Assembly: GCF_018613805.1 (NCBI RefSeq)
Contig: NZ_JAGGPL010000003.1
Span: 496,001 to 560,000, forward strand
Direction: 5' to 3'
Source of the DNA: Arthrobacter sp. ISL-48
Lineage (GTDB): Bacteria > Actinomycetota > Actinomycetes > Actinomycetales > Micrococcaceae
Length of the DNA stretch: 64,000 nucleotides
Made by a program: the position numbers and the translations under genes. Under the pieces are notes generated by a model. That model saw only the letters and a list, made by a program, of their open reading frames with translations, did no database searches and was not told the origin of the DNA. Of this stretch, positions 23,576 through 32,422 are shown piece after piece (the stretch's first letter is position 1; the number at the start of each line of letters is the position of its first letter).

Positions 23576-24925
23576 TCACGCCTTCTTCCGGCGAGTACGA
23601 CGGCGGAGTACGACGGCGGAGGCAGCGCCGAGCAGCAACAGGGCCATTGCGGCGCCCACAGGAACGAGGAAGGCGGTTGAGTAGCCGTGCACCTGCGCGA
23701 GCTGGCCGGCTACAGCGGATCCCAACGCAGTTCCGGCAACAATGCCGCTGGCAAGTGCGGTCATCACAGTGCCGAGCCGTCCCGGCGGGGCCACGAGCCC
23801 GCCGATCGTAAACACCGTAACCATCACCGGCCCCACGGGCAGGCCCAGGATGAGAAGCACCGCCACCATACCGCCGGCGGTCAGCGGCACCATCAGCAGG
23901 AAGGCCAGCCCAGCCATCAGGGCTGCACACGCCAGCCACCGGGCGGAGGCTGAGAAACCCCGCGGCCAGTAGGCCACTGACAGTGCGGCGCCCGCCGAAC
24001 TCAGTCCCATCACGGCATACAGCAAACCCGCCATCTCGGACGTGGCGAAGCTGGCGGAGAAGGAGCTGAGGGCTGTCTGCGTGGAGCCGAAGAACGTGCC
24101 CATGCAGACCATGGCCAGGACGGGCAGGACGACGGCCGCAGAGATTTTCGGAGCGGCACGGCCAGCGGTCCGGGGTTGCCGGGTCATAGTTCTGCCCGGG
24201 GCGACCGGCTTGTTCCGGGCAACAGGCTTGTTCCGGGCGACCGCCGCGTGCGTGCGGTGGACCGCGAACGCTGGAACCAGCGTGATGGTCAGGGCGGCAG
24301 CGAGAGCCAGCGGCAGCCACGGCGCCACCAGGCTGGCGAGGACGCCCACCAGGGCCGGGCCCAGCACAAAAGTGAGTTCGTCGGCCGTGCTCTCATAGGA
24401 CAGGGCTGTGTCCAGGTCTTTGACATTGTCTGCCCCGCCCCCCGCAGTGAGTGCCATCCAGCGCACGCGTGCCAGAGGACCCACCTGCGGGCAGCTTGCT
24501 CCTGAGGCGAAGGCGGCGGCGAGTACGGCTGCAGGGAAGCTGTCAACCGCGCCCATCACGGAAGCCGCGGCGATGAGCGCCAGGACAGCCACGGCATTCA
24601 GCACGGCCGCCACGAGCAGGACCGGGCGCTGGCCCCTCCGGTCGGCGAGGGCACCGAGCACCGGCGCCCCGATGGCAGAGCCTATTCCCACTGCGCCGGC
24701 AGCTGTGCCGCCCAGGGCAAAGGAACCGGTGACCGACGTAACAAGGGTCAGGGCCCCGACGGTGAGCATCGCGAGCGGGAGCCGGGCCAACAGGCCCAAG
24801 GGAATGAAGCTGCGGCCGGCCAGGAGGGGGAGCCTCGCAAACCGGCCGGGCGCCTGGGTCGCGGCAACGTCCTGATGATGGGCGGGGACCGATGGGCTAT
24901 GGGACGGGAGGATTGAAGAGTTCAT
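23576..24925 (-). CDS. MFS transporter, efflux-like
   Basis: 449 residues with about 12 membrane helices and the MFS loop motif GALADRRGQRPVLL (about residues 91-104). The central cytoplasmic loop is basic and contains a short duplicated segment (ARNKPV twice). Best described as a drug-efflux-type major facilitator; the substrate is unknown. It converges on the iclR gene with a 50-bp gap. The start has only a weak ribosome-binding site. Confidence 0.8.
   Translation of the reverse strand: MNSSILPSHSPSVPAHHQDVAATQAPGRFARLPLLAGRSFIPLGLLARLPLAMLTVGALTLVTSVTGSFALGGTAAGAVGIGSAIGAPVLGALADRRGQRPVLLVAAVLNAVAVLALIAAASVMGAVDSFPAAVLAAAFASGASCPQVGPLARVRWMALTAGGGADNVKDLDTALSYESTADELTFVLGPALVGVLASLVAPWLPLALAAALTITLVPAFAVHRTHAAVARNKPVARNKPVAPGRTMTRQPRTAGRAAPKISAAVVLPVLAMVCMGTFFGSTQTALSSFSASFATSEMAGLLYAVMGLSSAGAALSVAYWPRGFSASARWLACAALMAGLAFLLMVPLTAGGMVAVLLILGLPVGPVMVTVFTIGGLVAPPGRLGTVMTALASGIVAGTALGSAVAGQLAQVHGYSTAFLVPVGAAMALLLLGAASAVVLRRRTRRKKA
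24207..24242 (-). repeat. 18-bp in-frame tandem duplication in MFS loop
   Basis: Two near-identical 18-bp units (GGCTTGTTCCGGGC plus AACA or GACC) at 24207-24224 and 24225-24242 encode the hexapeptide repeat ARNKPV in the central loop of the transporter. Confidence 0.8.
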
Positions 24926-25062
24926 GATTCCGGGCTCGTTCAGTTCTGCGCATCGTCCCTCCTCCCGATGCGCGCAACCCGGTAACTGTCCGATTATATC
25001 CGTCTGCGCGGCTGGGCTGTGCCCGCACGCAGCCGATCGGCCGTCAGGGCACAGGGCATCCT

Positions 25063-25106
25063 GTCAGGCCGTACGGTCAGGGCATGATGTCAGGGCATAC
25101 GGTCAG
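25063..25106. repeat. 13-bp tandem repeats across the sbcC stop codon
   Basis: Three units, GTCAGGCCGTACG, GTCAGGGCATGAT and GTCAGGGCATACG, then GTCAG. The third unit covers the stop and last codons of sbcC, so slippage could alter the protein's C-terminus or the 3' untranslated region. Confidence 0.8.
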
Positions 25107-28100
25107 CAGTGTCGGAGATGTGAAGCGTTGAGCCGTTGCGGCCCTTGACCACCTGAAGCTGGGTCCCGATGCGCTGTTTCATTTCGCCCACATGGCTCAC
25201 CAGGCCAACGACCCGGCCGCCGTCACGGAGGCCTTCAAGGGCGTCCATCACCTGTTCGAGCGACTGCTCGTCCAGGCTGCCGAATCCCTCGTCGACGAAC
25301 AGGGTGTCGATCTGGATGCCCCCCGATTCCTGTTGGACGACGTCGGCGAGGCCCAGCGCCAGTGAGAGGGAGGCCATGAAGGACTCCCCACCGGACAGGG
25401 TGGAGGTATCCCTGCGATGTCCTGTCCACTGGTCCACCACTTCCAGACCCAGCCCGGATTTGGCGCCTCGCGCTGCCTTCGCGTCGCTGTGCTGCAGCAG
25501 GTAGCGGCCATCGCTCATCGCCACCAGCCGCTCCGAGGCGGCCAGTGCCACCTGCTCAAGACGTGCCGCCAGAACGTAGCTGTTCAGACTCATGCGGTAG
25601 GAGTTTTCACCGCGGCCTGCCGCGGCATCTGCCAAGGCAGTAAGCAGCTGCGCACGCTCCCTGGGCGCGTGCCCCGAGCGGGCAAGCTCCGCGTAGTCAT
25701 GCCTGATCGCGGTCAGCGTCTCCAGGCACCGTGAAGCCAACCCAGCGGCGAGGCCGGCGTCGCGGGCCTCACTCCGGGCCCGCGTAGAGTCGGCGCGTAG
25801 CTCAGCCAGCCGGGCCTCGTCCACCACGAGGTTCCCCGCCTGTTCCTTCAGTGCCAGCACCACGTCATCGGAGGCGAAGAGTTCGGCAATCCTTGCCTGT
25901 TCATCGTGGCCCGCCCGGACTTCCGCCTGCAGGGACGCGGCCTCGTCCTTTGAAAGCAACTGCGCCCTGGCGTCCTCGGCTGAGCTGAACCCGGCTTCCG
26001 GCAACGCGAGTTGCAGCTGTTGCCGGGCCTCAGCGGCCCGGGTCCTGGCCTTCTCCAGCTGGGCTTGCGCTTCCACCGCCTTCTCGAGGGTGCCTGCGGC
26101 ATCCTGGAGGGAACGCAGCCGGTGAGTGAGGCTGCGATGGCCGGCGCGAAGCCCTGATAGTGCTTCGTCCAGGGAGGCGCGCTGGTCCAGCACCTCGGAA
26201 AGGGCAGACTCCACCTGGGCGTGCTCCGTCCCGGCGCTGTTCCTTGCCGAGTCCGTGGCTTCAATCCTCGCCTCCACGGCCTCCAAACGCTGGCGCAGGT
26301 CCGCGAGTTCCTCCCCGGCCTGCCGCGAGCGTTCTGCTGCCGTGCGGGATGCTGCCGCAATTCTGAGGGCTTCTTCTTCCGGCGTGTCCCCGCCTTGGCT
26401 TGCGAGAACAGCTACCCGCTGGCTGGCCTCAGACAACTGTTCGCTGGCCCCGGCCAGCTGGGCCTCAGCGGCCTCATACGCCTTGCGGGCCGCCTCCTCC
26501 GCCTGGCCCAGCCCCAGGGCCGAGGCGGCTCCCTCCACCGGCGCCGGATGCTCCGGGCTGCCGCAGACAGGACAGGCCGTCCCGTCTGCCAAGTGTGTGG
26601 CCAGTTCGGCCGCGGCATTGGCAAGTCTTTCTTCCCGCCGGTCAAGCCAGCACCGCTTCTTCTCAAGCTGGACCTCCCGGGACGCGTCGTGGCGCTCCCT
26701 GGCCAGATCCTGTGCTGCCAGCGCTGACTGGAAGCGGCGGACAACGTCAAGCAATTCATCGGCCGCAGTGGCTTCCTTCGCGTGAAGAACCGCGGCCGAC
26801 GCCAGTTCCTCGATCGGCGCAAGCCCTGCGGACAAGGCGGCCTGCTCGGTCCGGAGCGTGCCGAGCAGTTCCCCGAGCCTAAGTCGCGCCAGTGCTAGAT
26901 CTTCCTGCTTCTTCTGCAGTGCTGCGGTTCTGGCAGCCAGGGATTGGAGCCGCTCTTCGTCAGGCAACCGGGCTTCCACGACAGCGAGGAGTGAACGAAG
27001 CCGGTTAAGTTCGCCGACTGCGTCAAGGGCGACCGCGTCCAAGGCACCGCTGTCCAAGGCGCCGCTGTCCAAGGCGCCGCTGTCCGCAGTGCTGGTGGGG
27101 CCGGACATTTTGGCATCCAGTGCGCCGAGGTCCAACTGCGCCAGCTCAAGGTCCTCCCCCGCGGCCATCCGCAGCAGCGTCATAGCTGACTCCATGGCTC
27201 CGGCTGCGTTGTGCAACTGTGCCTCACTGGTCTCTACGGCCCGGAGCTGACCGCCGAGAACTTCCGCGCGCCGGTGCTGTTCAAGACGCGCGGTGTGGGT
27301 TTCAAGGACAGGCAGTAACGCTGCTGCCGCAGTTTTCCGTGCAATTGCGGCCGCTAGCCTTCGGTGCCTTTCCGTGCGCGCCAGCTCGGTCTCCAGCTGG
27401 CCTGTCCGCAGCCGGCTCAGCGTTTCCGCCTCCTCGGCCACGCCAGCCAGCTCCGTGCCACGTCGGGTTACGGCATCCTCCAGCCAGCCCATCCTGGCCG
27501 GAGCGTCCTCCAGCGGCGGGCCGGCGGGGTCATCGATGCCGAGGGCGGATGCCTCAGCTTCGGCCCGGGCTGCCAGCAGGTCCAGCTCACCGTTGAGGCG
27601 CGCCACATCGTTTCGCGCAGCCTGCGCCCGGAGTATCAGTTCCTGTTCCACTGCTTCAAAACGCTGGGTCCCGAAGAGTTTCTGCAGCAGCTCCAGCCGA
27701 TCGGCCGCCTTGGAGCGGAGAAAAGCTGCGAAGTCACCCTGCGGCAGCATCACCACCCGCGTGAATTGTTCCCGGTCCATCCCGAGAAGGGCGGTTATTT
27801 CCGCGCCGGCTTCGTCGTTGCGGCCCGATTTTTCCGTCCAGACCCCGCCGATCCGTTCCCGCAGGAGGGTCTTGGCCTGCTGGGTGGTGAAGCCGTTCTT
27901 GCCCCGCGCACTGGGCTTGTCCCAGGCGGGCGACCTCGTTACTTCGAACTGGCGCCCTTGGGCGGAGAATTCGCAGGTGACGGCCGGTTCCAGGGCCGGC
28001 TCTGCGTGATCGCTGCGAAGTCGCTTGCCGTCCTGGCGTGCGCCGGGAACGGATCCATACAGGGCAAAGCAGATGGCGTCCAGCACGCTGGTCTTGCCAG

Positions 28101-28215
28101 CACCGGTGGGGCCGTTGAGGAGGAAGAGCCCGTGCGCACTGAGCCGGTCGAAGTCGACTTCCTCTGTGCCGGCAAAGGGCCCGAAGGCGGAGATCCTCAG
28201 GCGGTGGATCCTCAT
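25090..28215 (-). CDS. sbcC: SbcC exonuclease subunit (Rad50-like ATPase)
   Basis: 1041 residues. Walker A NGPTGAGKTS at 34-43; long coiled coils on both sides of a zinc-hook CPVC (548-551); C-terminal signature TLSGGESFMASLSLALGLAD and Walker B TLFVDEGFGSLDEQ. With SbcD it forms the Mre11-Rad50-type complex that processes hairpins and blocked DNA ends. The ATG overlaps the sbcD stop by four bases. Two oddities: a pentapeptide repeat (SGALD three times, about 377-391) in the first coiled-coil arm, and a tandem repeat at the 3' end. Confidence 0.95.
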   Translation of the reverse strand: MRIHRLRISAFGPFAGTEEVDFDRLSAHGLFLLNGPTGAGKTSVLDAICFALYGSVPGARQDGKRLRSDHAEPALEPAVTCEFSAQGRQFEVTRSPAWDKPSARGKNGFTTQQAKTLLRERIGGVWTEKSGRNDEAGAEITALLGMDREQFTRVVMLPQGDFAAFLRSKAADRLELLQKLFGTQRFEAVEQELILRAQAARNDVARLNGELDLLAARAEAEASALGIDDPAGPPLEDAPARMGWLEDAVTRRGTELAGVAEEAETLSRLRTGQLETELARTERHRRLAAAIARKTAAAALLPVLETHTARLEQHRRAEVLGGQLRAVETSEAQLHNAAGAMESAMTLLRMAAGEDLELAQLDLGALDAKMSGPTSTADSGALDSGALDSGALDAVALDAVGELNRLRSLLAVVEARLPDEERLQSLAARTAALQKKQEDLALARLRLGELLGTLRTEQAALSAGLAPIEELASAAVLHAKEATAADELLDVVRRFQSALAAQDLARERHDASREVQLEKKRCWLDRREERLANAAAELATHLADGTACPVCGSPEHPAPVEGAASALGLGQAEEAARKAYEAAEAQLAGASEQLSEASQRVAVLASQGGDTPEEEALRIAAASRTAAERSRQAGEELADLRQRLEAVEARIEATDSARNSAGTEHAQVESALSEVLDQRASLDEALSGLRAGHRSLTHRLRSLQDAAGTLEKAVEAQAQLEKARTRAAEARQQLQLALPEAGFSSAEDARAQLLSKDEAASLQAEVRAGHDEQARIAELFASDDVVLALKEQAGNLVVDEARLAELRADSTRARSEARDAGLAAGLASRCLETLTAIRHDYAELARSGHAPRERAQLLTALADAAAGRGENSYRMSLNSYVLAARLEQVALAASERLVAMSDGRYLLQHSDAKAARGAKSGLGLEVVDQWTGHRRDTSTLSGGESFMASLSLALGLADVVQQESGGIQIDTLFVDEGFGSLDEQSLEQVMDALEGLRDGGRVVGLVSHVGEMKQRIGTQLQVVKGRNGSTLHISDTADRMP
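27041..27085 (-). repeat. 15-bp tandem repeat encoding SGALD in sbcC
   Basis: Three consecutive 15-bp units (AAGGCGCCGCTGTCC, the first with one substitution) at 27041-27055, 27056-27070 and 27071-27085. A diverged fourth unit may precede them. They lengthen the coiled-coil arm in whole codons, so copy number can vary without a frameshift. Confidence 0.85.
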
Positions 28216-29402
28216 TGCGAAGCCTCCTGCAGACGGACGTTGTCCAGTGCTGCGGCCAAGGCGGCGCGCTCGGCCGCGTCGGTTTCCCGCCCCCGCACGT
28301 GTTCCAGGAAACCACAGCAGACGGCGAGATCATCCTTGGCTTCGGCCAGCCTGCTGCTGTAGCTCGACGCAGCCTTGGCGGATCCGCCCTGGGGATCAAA
28401 CCCTAGGACCAGCGTGTCCGGAAAGCGGGCGCGCAGCCGCTCCATTGCCTGGGCGGGCCTTTGGGCATCTGTCAGGGTGATCTGACAGTACGCTTCCTCC
28501 GCCCATGCGTGGTCCGGGGACTCGAGCAGTCCGGAAAGTTCGCCGCGGAGCACGGCCAGATTTCGGGGCGCTTTCCACTGGAGTTCAGAGATCCCTGTCA
28601 CCCCTGCAGGTCCGACGTCGATGATCCAGCTTCCCTTGGTGTGAGTGGCCTCGGAGAAGGAGTAGGCGAGCGGGGACCCCGAATACCGCACCTGCGGTGA
28701 AAGGGACTGCCGGCCATGAAGATGGCCGAGTGCGGTGTAGCTGAAGCCGTCAAAGAGGTCCAGGGGGACTGCGCCCACTCCCCCGATGCTGAGGTCCCGT
28801 TCACTGTCCGAGCTGATGCCGCCGCTCGCGAATGTATGCGCAAGGACTACGGAGTGGACGGTCCCGACTGCCCTGCGGCGCTCCAGGTCCTGGCGGATGA
28901 GCCCGGTGGCCGCCCGGGTGACCTCGAAATGGCTGGCTGTTTCGACGCCCAGCCGCTCGGCGACCAAGCGGGGTTCCAGCCACGGTATGCCGTAGATCGC
29001 CAGCACGGCATCTGAGCGGGGCTCATCTTCAAGGCCCGGCTCTTCAAGGGGCAGGAGCAAAGGCTGGTCCAGGTCGGCCAGCCGGGTCCGGAGATGCACG
29101 CCCCCGCGTTCCAGCAGCCGGGACGCAAAACCCAGCCTGATAGCGGAGTCATGGTTGCCGCTGGTCAGCATCACCTTCGCGCCGGCGGCGGTCAGCCGGA
29201 CCAGCGCATCATCCAGCAGGCCAACCACGTCCACCCCCGGCAGCGCGCGGTCGTAGACGTCCCCGGCTATCAGGACTACGTCAACCTCGTGCTCGGAAAC
29301 AGCCCCGACGAGCTGGTCGACGAAGGACCGCTGGGCGTCCAGCATTCCGACCCCGTGAAACGACCGGCCCAGATGCCAGTCAGATGTGTGCAATAACCGC
29401 AT
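28212..29402 (-). CDS. sbcD: SbcD exonuclease subunit (Mre11-like)
   Basis: 396 residues. Metallophosphoesterase motifs are in order: HTSDWHLGRSFHG (5-17), IAGDVYDRALPG, TSGNHDSAIRLG, and later VLAHTFASGG and ALGHLHGRQ. It is the Mn-dependent nuclease partner of SbcC. A TAGCTT element lies 6 nt before the ATG, indicating a leaderless transcript and fixing the start. It forms a two-gene operon with sbcC. Confidence 0.95.
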   Translation of the reverse strand: MRLLHTSDWHLGRSFHGVGMLDAQRSFVDQLVGAVSEHEVDVVLIAGDVYDRALPGVDVVGLLDDALVRLTAAGAKVMLTSGNHDSAIRLGFASRLLERGGVHLRTRLADLDQPLLLPLEEPGLEDEPRSDAVLAIYGIPWLEPRLVAERLGVETASHFEVTRAATGLIRQDLERRRAVGTVHSVVLAHTFASGGISSDSERDLSIGGVGAVPLDLFDGFSYTALGHLHGRQSLSPQVRYSGSPLAYSFSEATHTKGSWIIDVGPAGVTGISELQWKAPRNLAVLRGELSGLLESPDHAWAEEAYCQITLTDAQRPAQAMERLRARFPDTLVLGFDPQGGSAKAASSYSSRLAEAKDDLAVCCGFLEHVRGRETDAAERAALAAALDNVRLQEASQ

Positions 29403-29414
29403 ATTCCTAAGCTA
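29403..29414 (-). promoter_or_regulatory. Leaderless promoter -10 for sbcDC
   Basis: Reverse strand TAGCTT (29409-29414), 6-nt spacer, ATG at 29402. Confidence 0.5.
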
Positions 29415-29458
29415 TCGGCTGCCACTGACAGTTCGAGCAACCGCCGCAGCAGGCATCC

Positions 29459-30490
29459 CTAGCTGCGTTTTCCGTCGAAGAAGTCCTGCGCCTCATCGCG
29501 GCCGGCACCGTCTGCGCCGGAGGGGGTCGCGCCGGTGCTGCGCACGGTGTCATCACCAGCAGCCGCCGGACGATCCGCACCGAAAACACGGTCCTCATCT
29601 GAAACACTGTTTTCCGCAGGAACATTACCGCTGGCAGGAATAAGGTCGTTTTCGTCCTCGCGGGATTCTGCGTCTTCAACATCCTCAAGAGCGGCAGCGT
29701 CGGCATCTGTGGCCGGAGCAGCAGCCGGAGTTTCGGCGAAACCGCGGAACACGAGCCCGGCAATGGCTGCGCCCACCAGCGGTGCAACCCAGAACACCCA
29801 CAGCTGTTCCAGGGACCAGCTCGAGCTGAACAGGGCTGAGGCCGTGGCACGGGCCGGATTGAAGGGAGCATTGCCCACCGACTGGCCCAGCTGCAGCAGG
29901 ACGGCGAAGGCCAGGCCTACGGCGACCGGGGCAGCGGCTCTGTTGAGGTTGTTCCGGGCTGTCGTGCCGAGGAAAATGGCCATCAGGATGGCGGCGCCGA
30001 GCACTTCGAGCAGGAGGACACCCGCAAGCGGGGCCTGGATGACTGAGTGCTCGCCGAAGCCGGCCGTCACGGTGTCGAAGGCCGTCCGGCTGTCCTGAAT
30101 GCTGGGCAGGGTCCGCAGGATTCCAAACAGCGTGAGTGCACCAAGTATGCCGCCCACCAGTTGTGCGCCGACGTAGGCAGCCGCCTCTCCGAGGCGGATT
30201 CGGCCCGCAACTGCGTTACCCATGGTCACTGCAGGATTGAAATGACCGCCGGATACATAACCAAAGGCAAACATGGCCGCGGTGACCGCAAGCCCCGCAG
30301 CCAGCGCCGCGGGCACAGGACTGGACTGCGGGATCGAGAACAGCGGCACACCAAGACCGGCGACCACCACGAACAGGCTGCCAAACGCTTCCGCCGCGAG
30401 CCTGGGCACCAGTCCGTGGCGGGCTTCGGAAGCGACGCCGGCCGGCGGCTCGGCGTTGTGTGCGTGATGAACGGGCACGGGCATCGTCAT
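29459..30490 (-). CDS. MIP family aquaporin with acidic C-terminal tail
   Basis: 343 residues. Both pore NPA motifs are present: GGHFNPAVTMGNA near residue 84 and PFNPARA near residue 212, within six membrane helices (about 30-250). It is closer to water channels (AqpZ-type) than to glycerol facilitators, judging by the NPARA second motif. The last 90 residues (from about 255) are hydrophilic, Asp/Glu/Ala-rich and probably disordered, which is unusual for the family. An AAAGGA site lies 11 nt before the ATG; a second ATG two codons on is possible. Confidence 0.87.
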   Translation of the reverse strand: MTMPVPVHHAHNAEPPAGVASEARHGLVPRLAAEAFGSLFVVVAGLGVPLFSIPQSSPVPAALAAGLAVTAAMFAFGYVSGGHFNPAVTMGNAVAGRIRLGEAAAYVGAQLVGGILGALTLFGILRTLPSIQDSRTAFDTVTAGFGEHSVIQAPLAGVLLLEVLGAAILMAIFLGTTARNNLNRAAAPVAVGLAFAVLLQLGQSVGNAPFNPARATASALFSSSWSLEQLWVFWVAPLVGAAIAGLVFRGFAETPAAAPATDADAAALEDVEDAESREDENDLIPASGNVPAENSVSDEDRVFGADRPAAAGDDTVRSTGATPSGADGAGRDEAQDFFDGKRS

Positions 30491-30638
30491 GGTGGGGCGG
30501 TCCTTTGGATTGGGGTTCTATGGATTTGGCAGGCCGAGCGGAAGATGCTCATCTGCAGCCTTGCATTCTGCCAGCGGAATCTGAACGTTGGCTGGATCCG
30601 AGCTTATCGCCCTGTAAGTCCAAGGGTTCCCGCCGCGG

Positions 30639-30644
30639 TAAATT
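30639..30644 (+). promoter_or_regulatory. Leaderless promoter -10 for ADP-ribosylglycohydrolase gene
   Basis: TAAATT with 7 nt to the ATG at 30652; no ribosome-binding site between them. Confidence 0.5.
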
Positions 30645-30651
30645 TGCTGTC

Positions 30652-31755
30652 ATGAGTACTGATCCTGGCGCCGATACGCGGCAACCCCCGTTGGAGTCCC
30701 GCATCCACGGCTGCCTTCTGGGCGGTGCCCTGGGAGACTCGCTGGGCTACGCCGTCGAGTTCGATTCAATCGAGGAGATCCGCGGCCGTTTCGGGAACGA
30801 CGGTCTCAGGGAATTTGCTGCGCTCGACGGCGGCAGCCACTTTTCGGACGACACGCAGATGACGCTCTACACAGTGGACGGGCTGGTGGAGGCGCTTGAG
30901 TGGGCCAACTCAGGTGTGGGTGCCGACGTGAACGCCTGCCTGTGGCTCGCCTATCTTCGATGGCTGGCAAGCCAAGGTGAGGCCGCGCCGCCCTCGGCTC
31001 CGGAACCGCAGCCCCGGTGGATCGACAAACAGGCGGTCCTGAGGCACCGCCGGGCCCCCGGAAACGCCTGCCTCACCGGGCTGGCCAGCGGAGAAATGGG
31101 GACAGTTTTCCGCCCCGTGAATCCGCAGTCGAAAGGCTCCGGCACAGTGATGCGGTCCGCCCCGTTCGGCCTGGTTCCCCACATAACGCCCGACGCCGTC
31201 TACAAGTTGAGCGCCGATGCCGCCTCACTCACGCACGGACATCCCTCCGCCCGGCAGAGCGCCGGAGCCTTCAGCCTGCTGATCCATCGCCTGGTTGCCG
31301 GTGACAGTCTGCACGCGGCTGTCGCCGCGGTCCTGGCGGAGGTCCGTGGCCTCGACGGACTTGCCCCCGAGCTGCCGCAACGGCTGGAAGCCGCGGTGCG
31401 CCTGGCCGGTTCGGGCCCAACAACGCCGGAGGAACTTGTCCGGGAGCTCGGGGAGGGCTGGGTTGCAGAGGAGGCTCTCGCCGTCGGGCTTTATGCCGTC
31501 CTGGCCACAGCACCTGACCTGGACAGCAGTGGCGCCCGGAACCCGGATGACGCGCCCGAGAACCACTTCCGGGCCGCCGTCGCCCTGGCCGTCAACCACA
31601 GCGGGGACAGCGATTCCACGGGTTCCATCGCCGGGAACATACTCGGAGCCTTTTACGGCGAGGCCTGCTTGCCGGCGTCATGGCTGGACGCACTTGAGGC
31701 TCCGGAGGTCATCCGCGGCATGGCTGATCGGCTGGTAGCTGTTACGACTGCCTGA
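30652..31755 (+). CDS. ADP-ribosylglycohydrolase family protein
   Basis: 367 residues. The family begins with IHGCLLGGALGDSLGYAVEF (about 17-36). The binuclear-metal motifs are SDDTQM (about 67-72) and HSGDSDSTGSIAGN (about 314-327), both complete, so activity is expected. Such enzymes remove ADP-ribose from proteins or small molecules; the target is unknown. No partner ADP-ribosyltransferase gene is adjacent. The chosen ATG follows TAAATT at 7 nt; a long upstream frame extension overlaps the aquaporin gene's promoter and lacks similarity. Its 3' end overlaps the convergent DUF4395 gene by 14 bp. Confidence 0.88.
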   Translation: MSTDPGADTRQPPLESRIHGCLLGGALGDSLGYAVEFDSIEEIRGRFGNDGLREFAALDGGSHFSDDTQMTLYTVDGLVEALEWANSGVGADVNACLWLAYLRWLASQGEAAPPSAPEPQPRWIDKQAVLRHRRAPGNACLTGLASGEMGTVFRPVNPQSKGSGTVMRSAPFGLVPHITPDAVYKLSADAASLTHGHPSARQSAGAFSLLIHRLVAGDSLHAAVAAVLAEVRGLDGLAPELPQRLEAAVRLAGSGPTTPEELVRELGEGWVAEEALAVGLYAVLATAPDLDSSGARNPDDAPENHFRAAVALAVNHSGDSDSTGSIAGNILGAFYGEACLPASWLDALEAPEVIRGMADRLVAVTTA

Positions 31756-32338
31756 GCGAAATGTTGTTGCAGGCTTCGCAGACATCCTCGGGGATCAGGC
31801 CACGACGCTGGAGCAGACCGAAAATCACGCATCCAAGGCAGAAGCCGGCAAACGCCTCCAGCGACGCCGCTGCTACCAGTATGGCCAGCGCAACCCAGGC
31901 CGCCGGAACGGCGCCTGCTACGAACAGGACCAGGGCCGCGGTGGAAACGAAGGCCCCGATTCCCTGGGCAAAGCGCTTGGGCGGTCCCGGAACCAGTCGT
32001 GCCCGCCCCAGGCGTGGTGCCAGGACCTTGACAGAGAGCAGCGCCAGCGGCGAGATCCGTGGCCCGAAGAGCACCCGCAGCCAAAATCCGGCCGCTATGA
32101 CCAGCAGTCCCCACCCTGAGCCGGACAGCAGCGTGACTGCGGCGAGCAGCACCACCAGGCCTGCGGTGATGCGGGCGGCGTATTCGTTGACTGGGTTGGG
32201 AAACGCGAACACGGCACGCCAGTCCACACCTGCCCGAATGGGCTCGGAGCGGACGGGATCAGGACTGACAGGCTCGGGACTCACGGGGGCAGGACTGTCC
32301 CATACAGCCGCGGGCTCCGTACTGCTGGGTTTGCTCAT
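31742..32338 (-). CDS. DUF4395 family membrane protein
   Basis: 198 residues. After a Pro/Ser/Glu-rich N-terminus with a degenerate SPEPV/SPDPV repeat (about 18-35), the family motif FPNPVNEYAARITAGLV starts near residue 46. About four membrane helices follow and the end contains FCLGCVIFGLLQRRG and CEAC. DUF4395 proteins are often found with thiosulfate sulfurtransferase or thioredoxin-like genes; no such neighbour is present here, and function is unknown. A TAGCCT element 6 nt before the ATG supports the start. Confidence 0.82.
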   Translation of the reverse strand: MSKPSSTEPAAVWDSPAPVSPEPVSPDPVRSEPIRAGVDWRAVFAFPNPVNEYAARITAGLVVLLAAVTLLSGSGWGLLVIAAGFWLRVLFGPRISPLALLSVKVLAPRLGRARLVPGPPKRFAQGIGAFVSTAALVLFVAGAVPAAWVALAILVAAASLEAFAGFCLGCVIFGLLQRRGLIPEDVCEACNNISLRQS

Positions 32339-32350
32339 GCTGCAAGGCTA
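32339..32350 (-). promoter_or_regulatory. Leaderless promoter -10 for DUF4395 gene
   Basis: Reverse strand TAGCCT (32345-32350), 6-nt spacer, ATG at 32338. Confidence 0.5.
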
Positions 32351-32422
32351 GGAGCGGGGACCCGCGGCTGGGAAGGTTTGTTGCGCCAGATGAACCTGCG
32401 CAAGGATGTCGGTACCTGGAAC

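Noticed and set aside
18259..27085. Short direct repeats as a CRISPR array or mobile-element ends
   Set aside because: The repeats are contiguous, 13-18 bp, without spacers, cas genes, transposase or target-site duplications.
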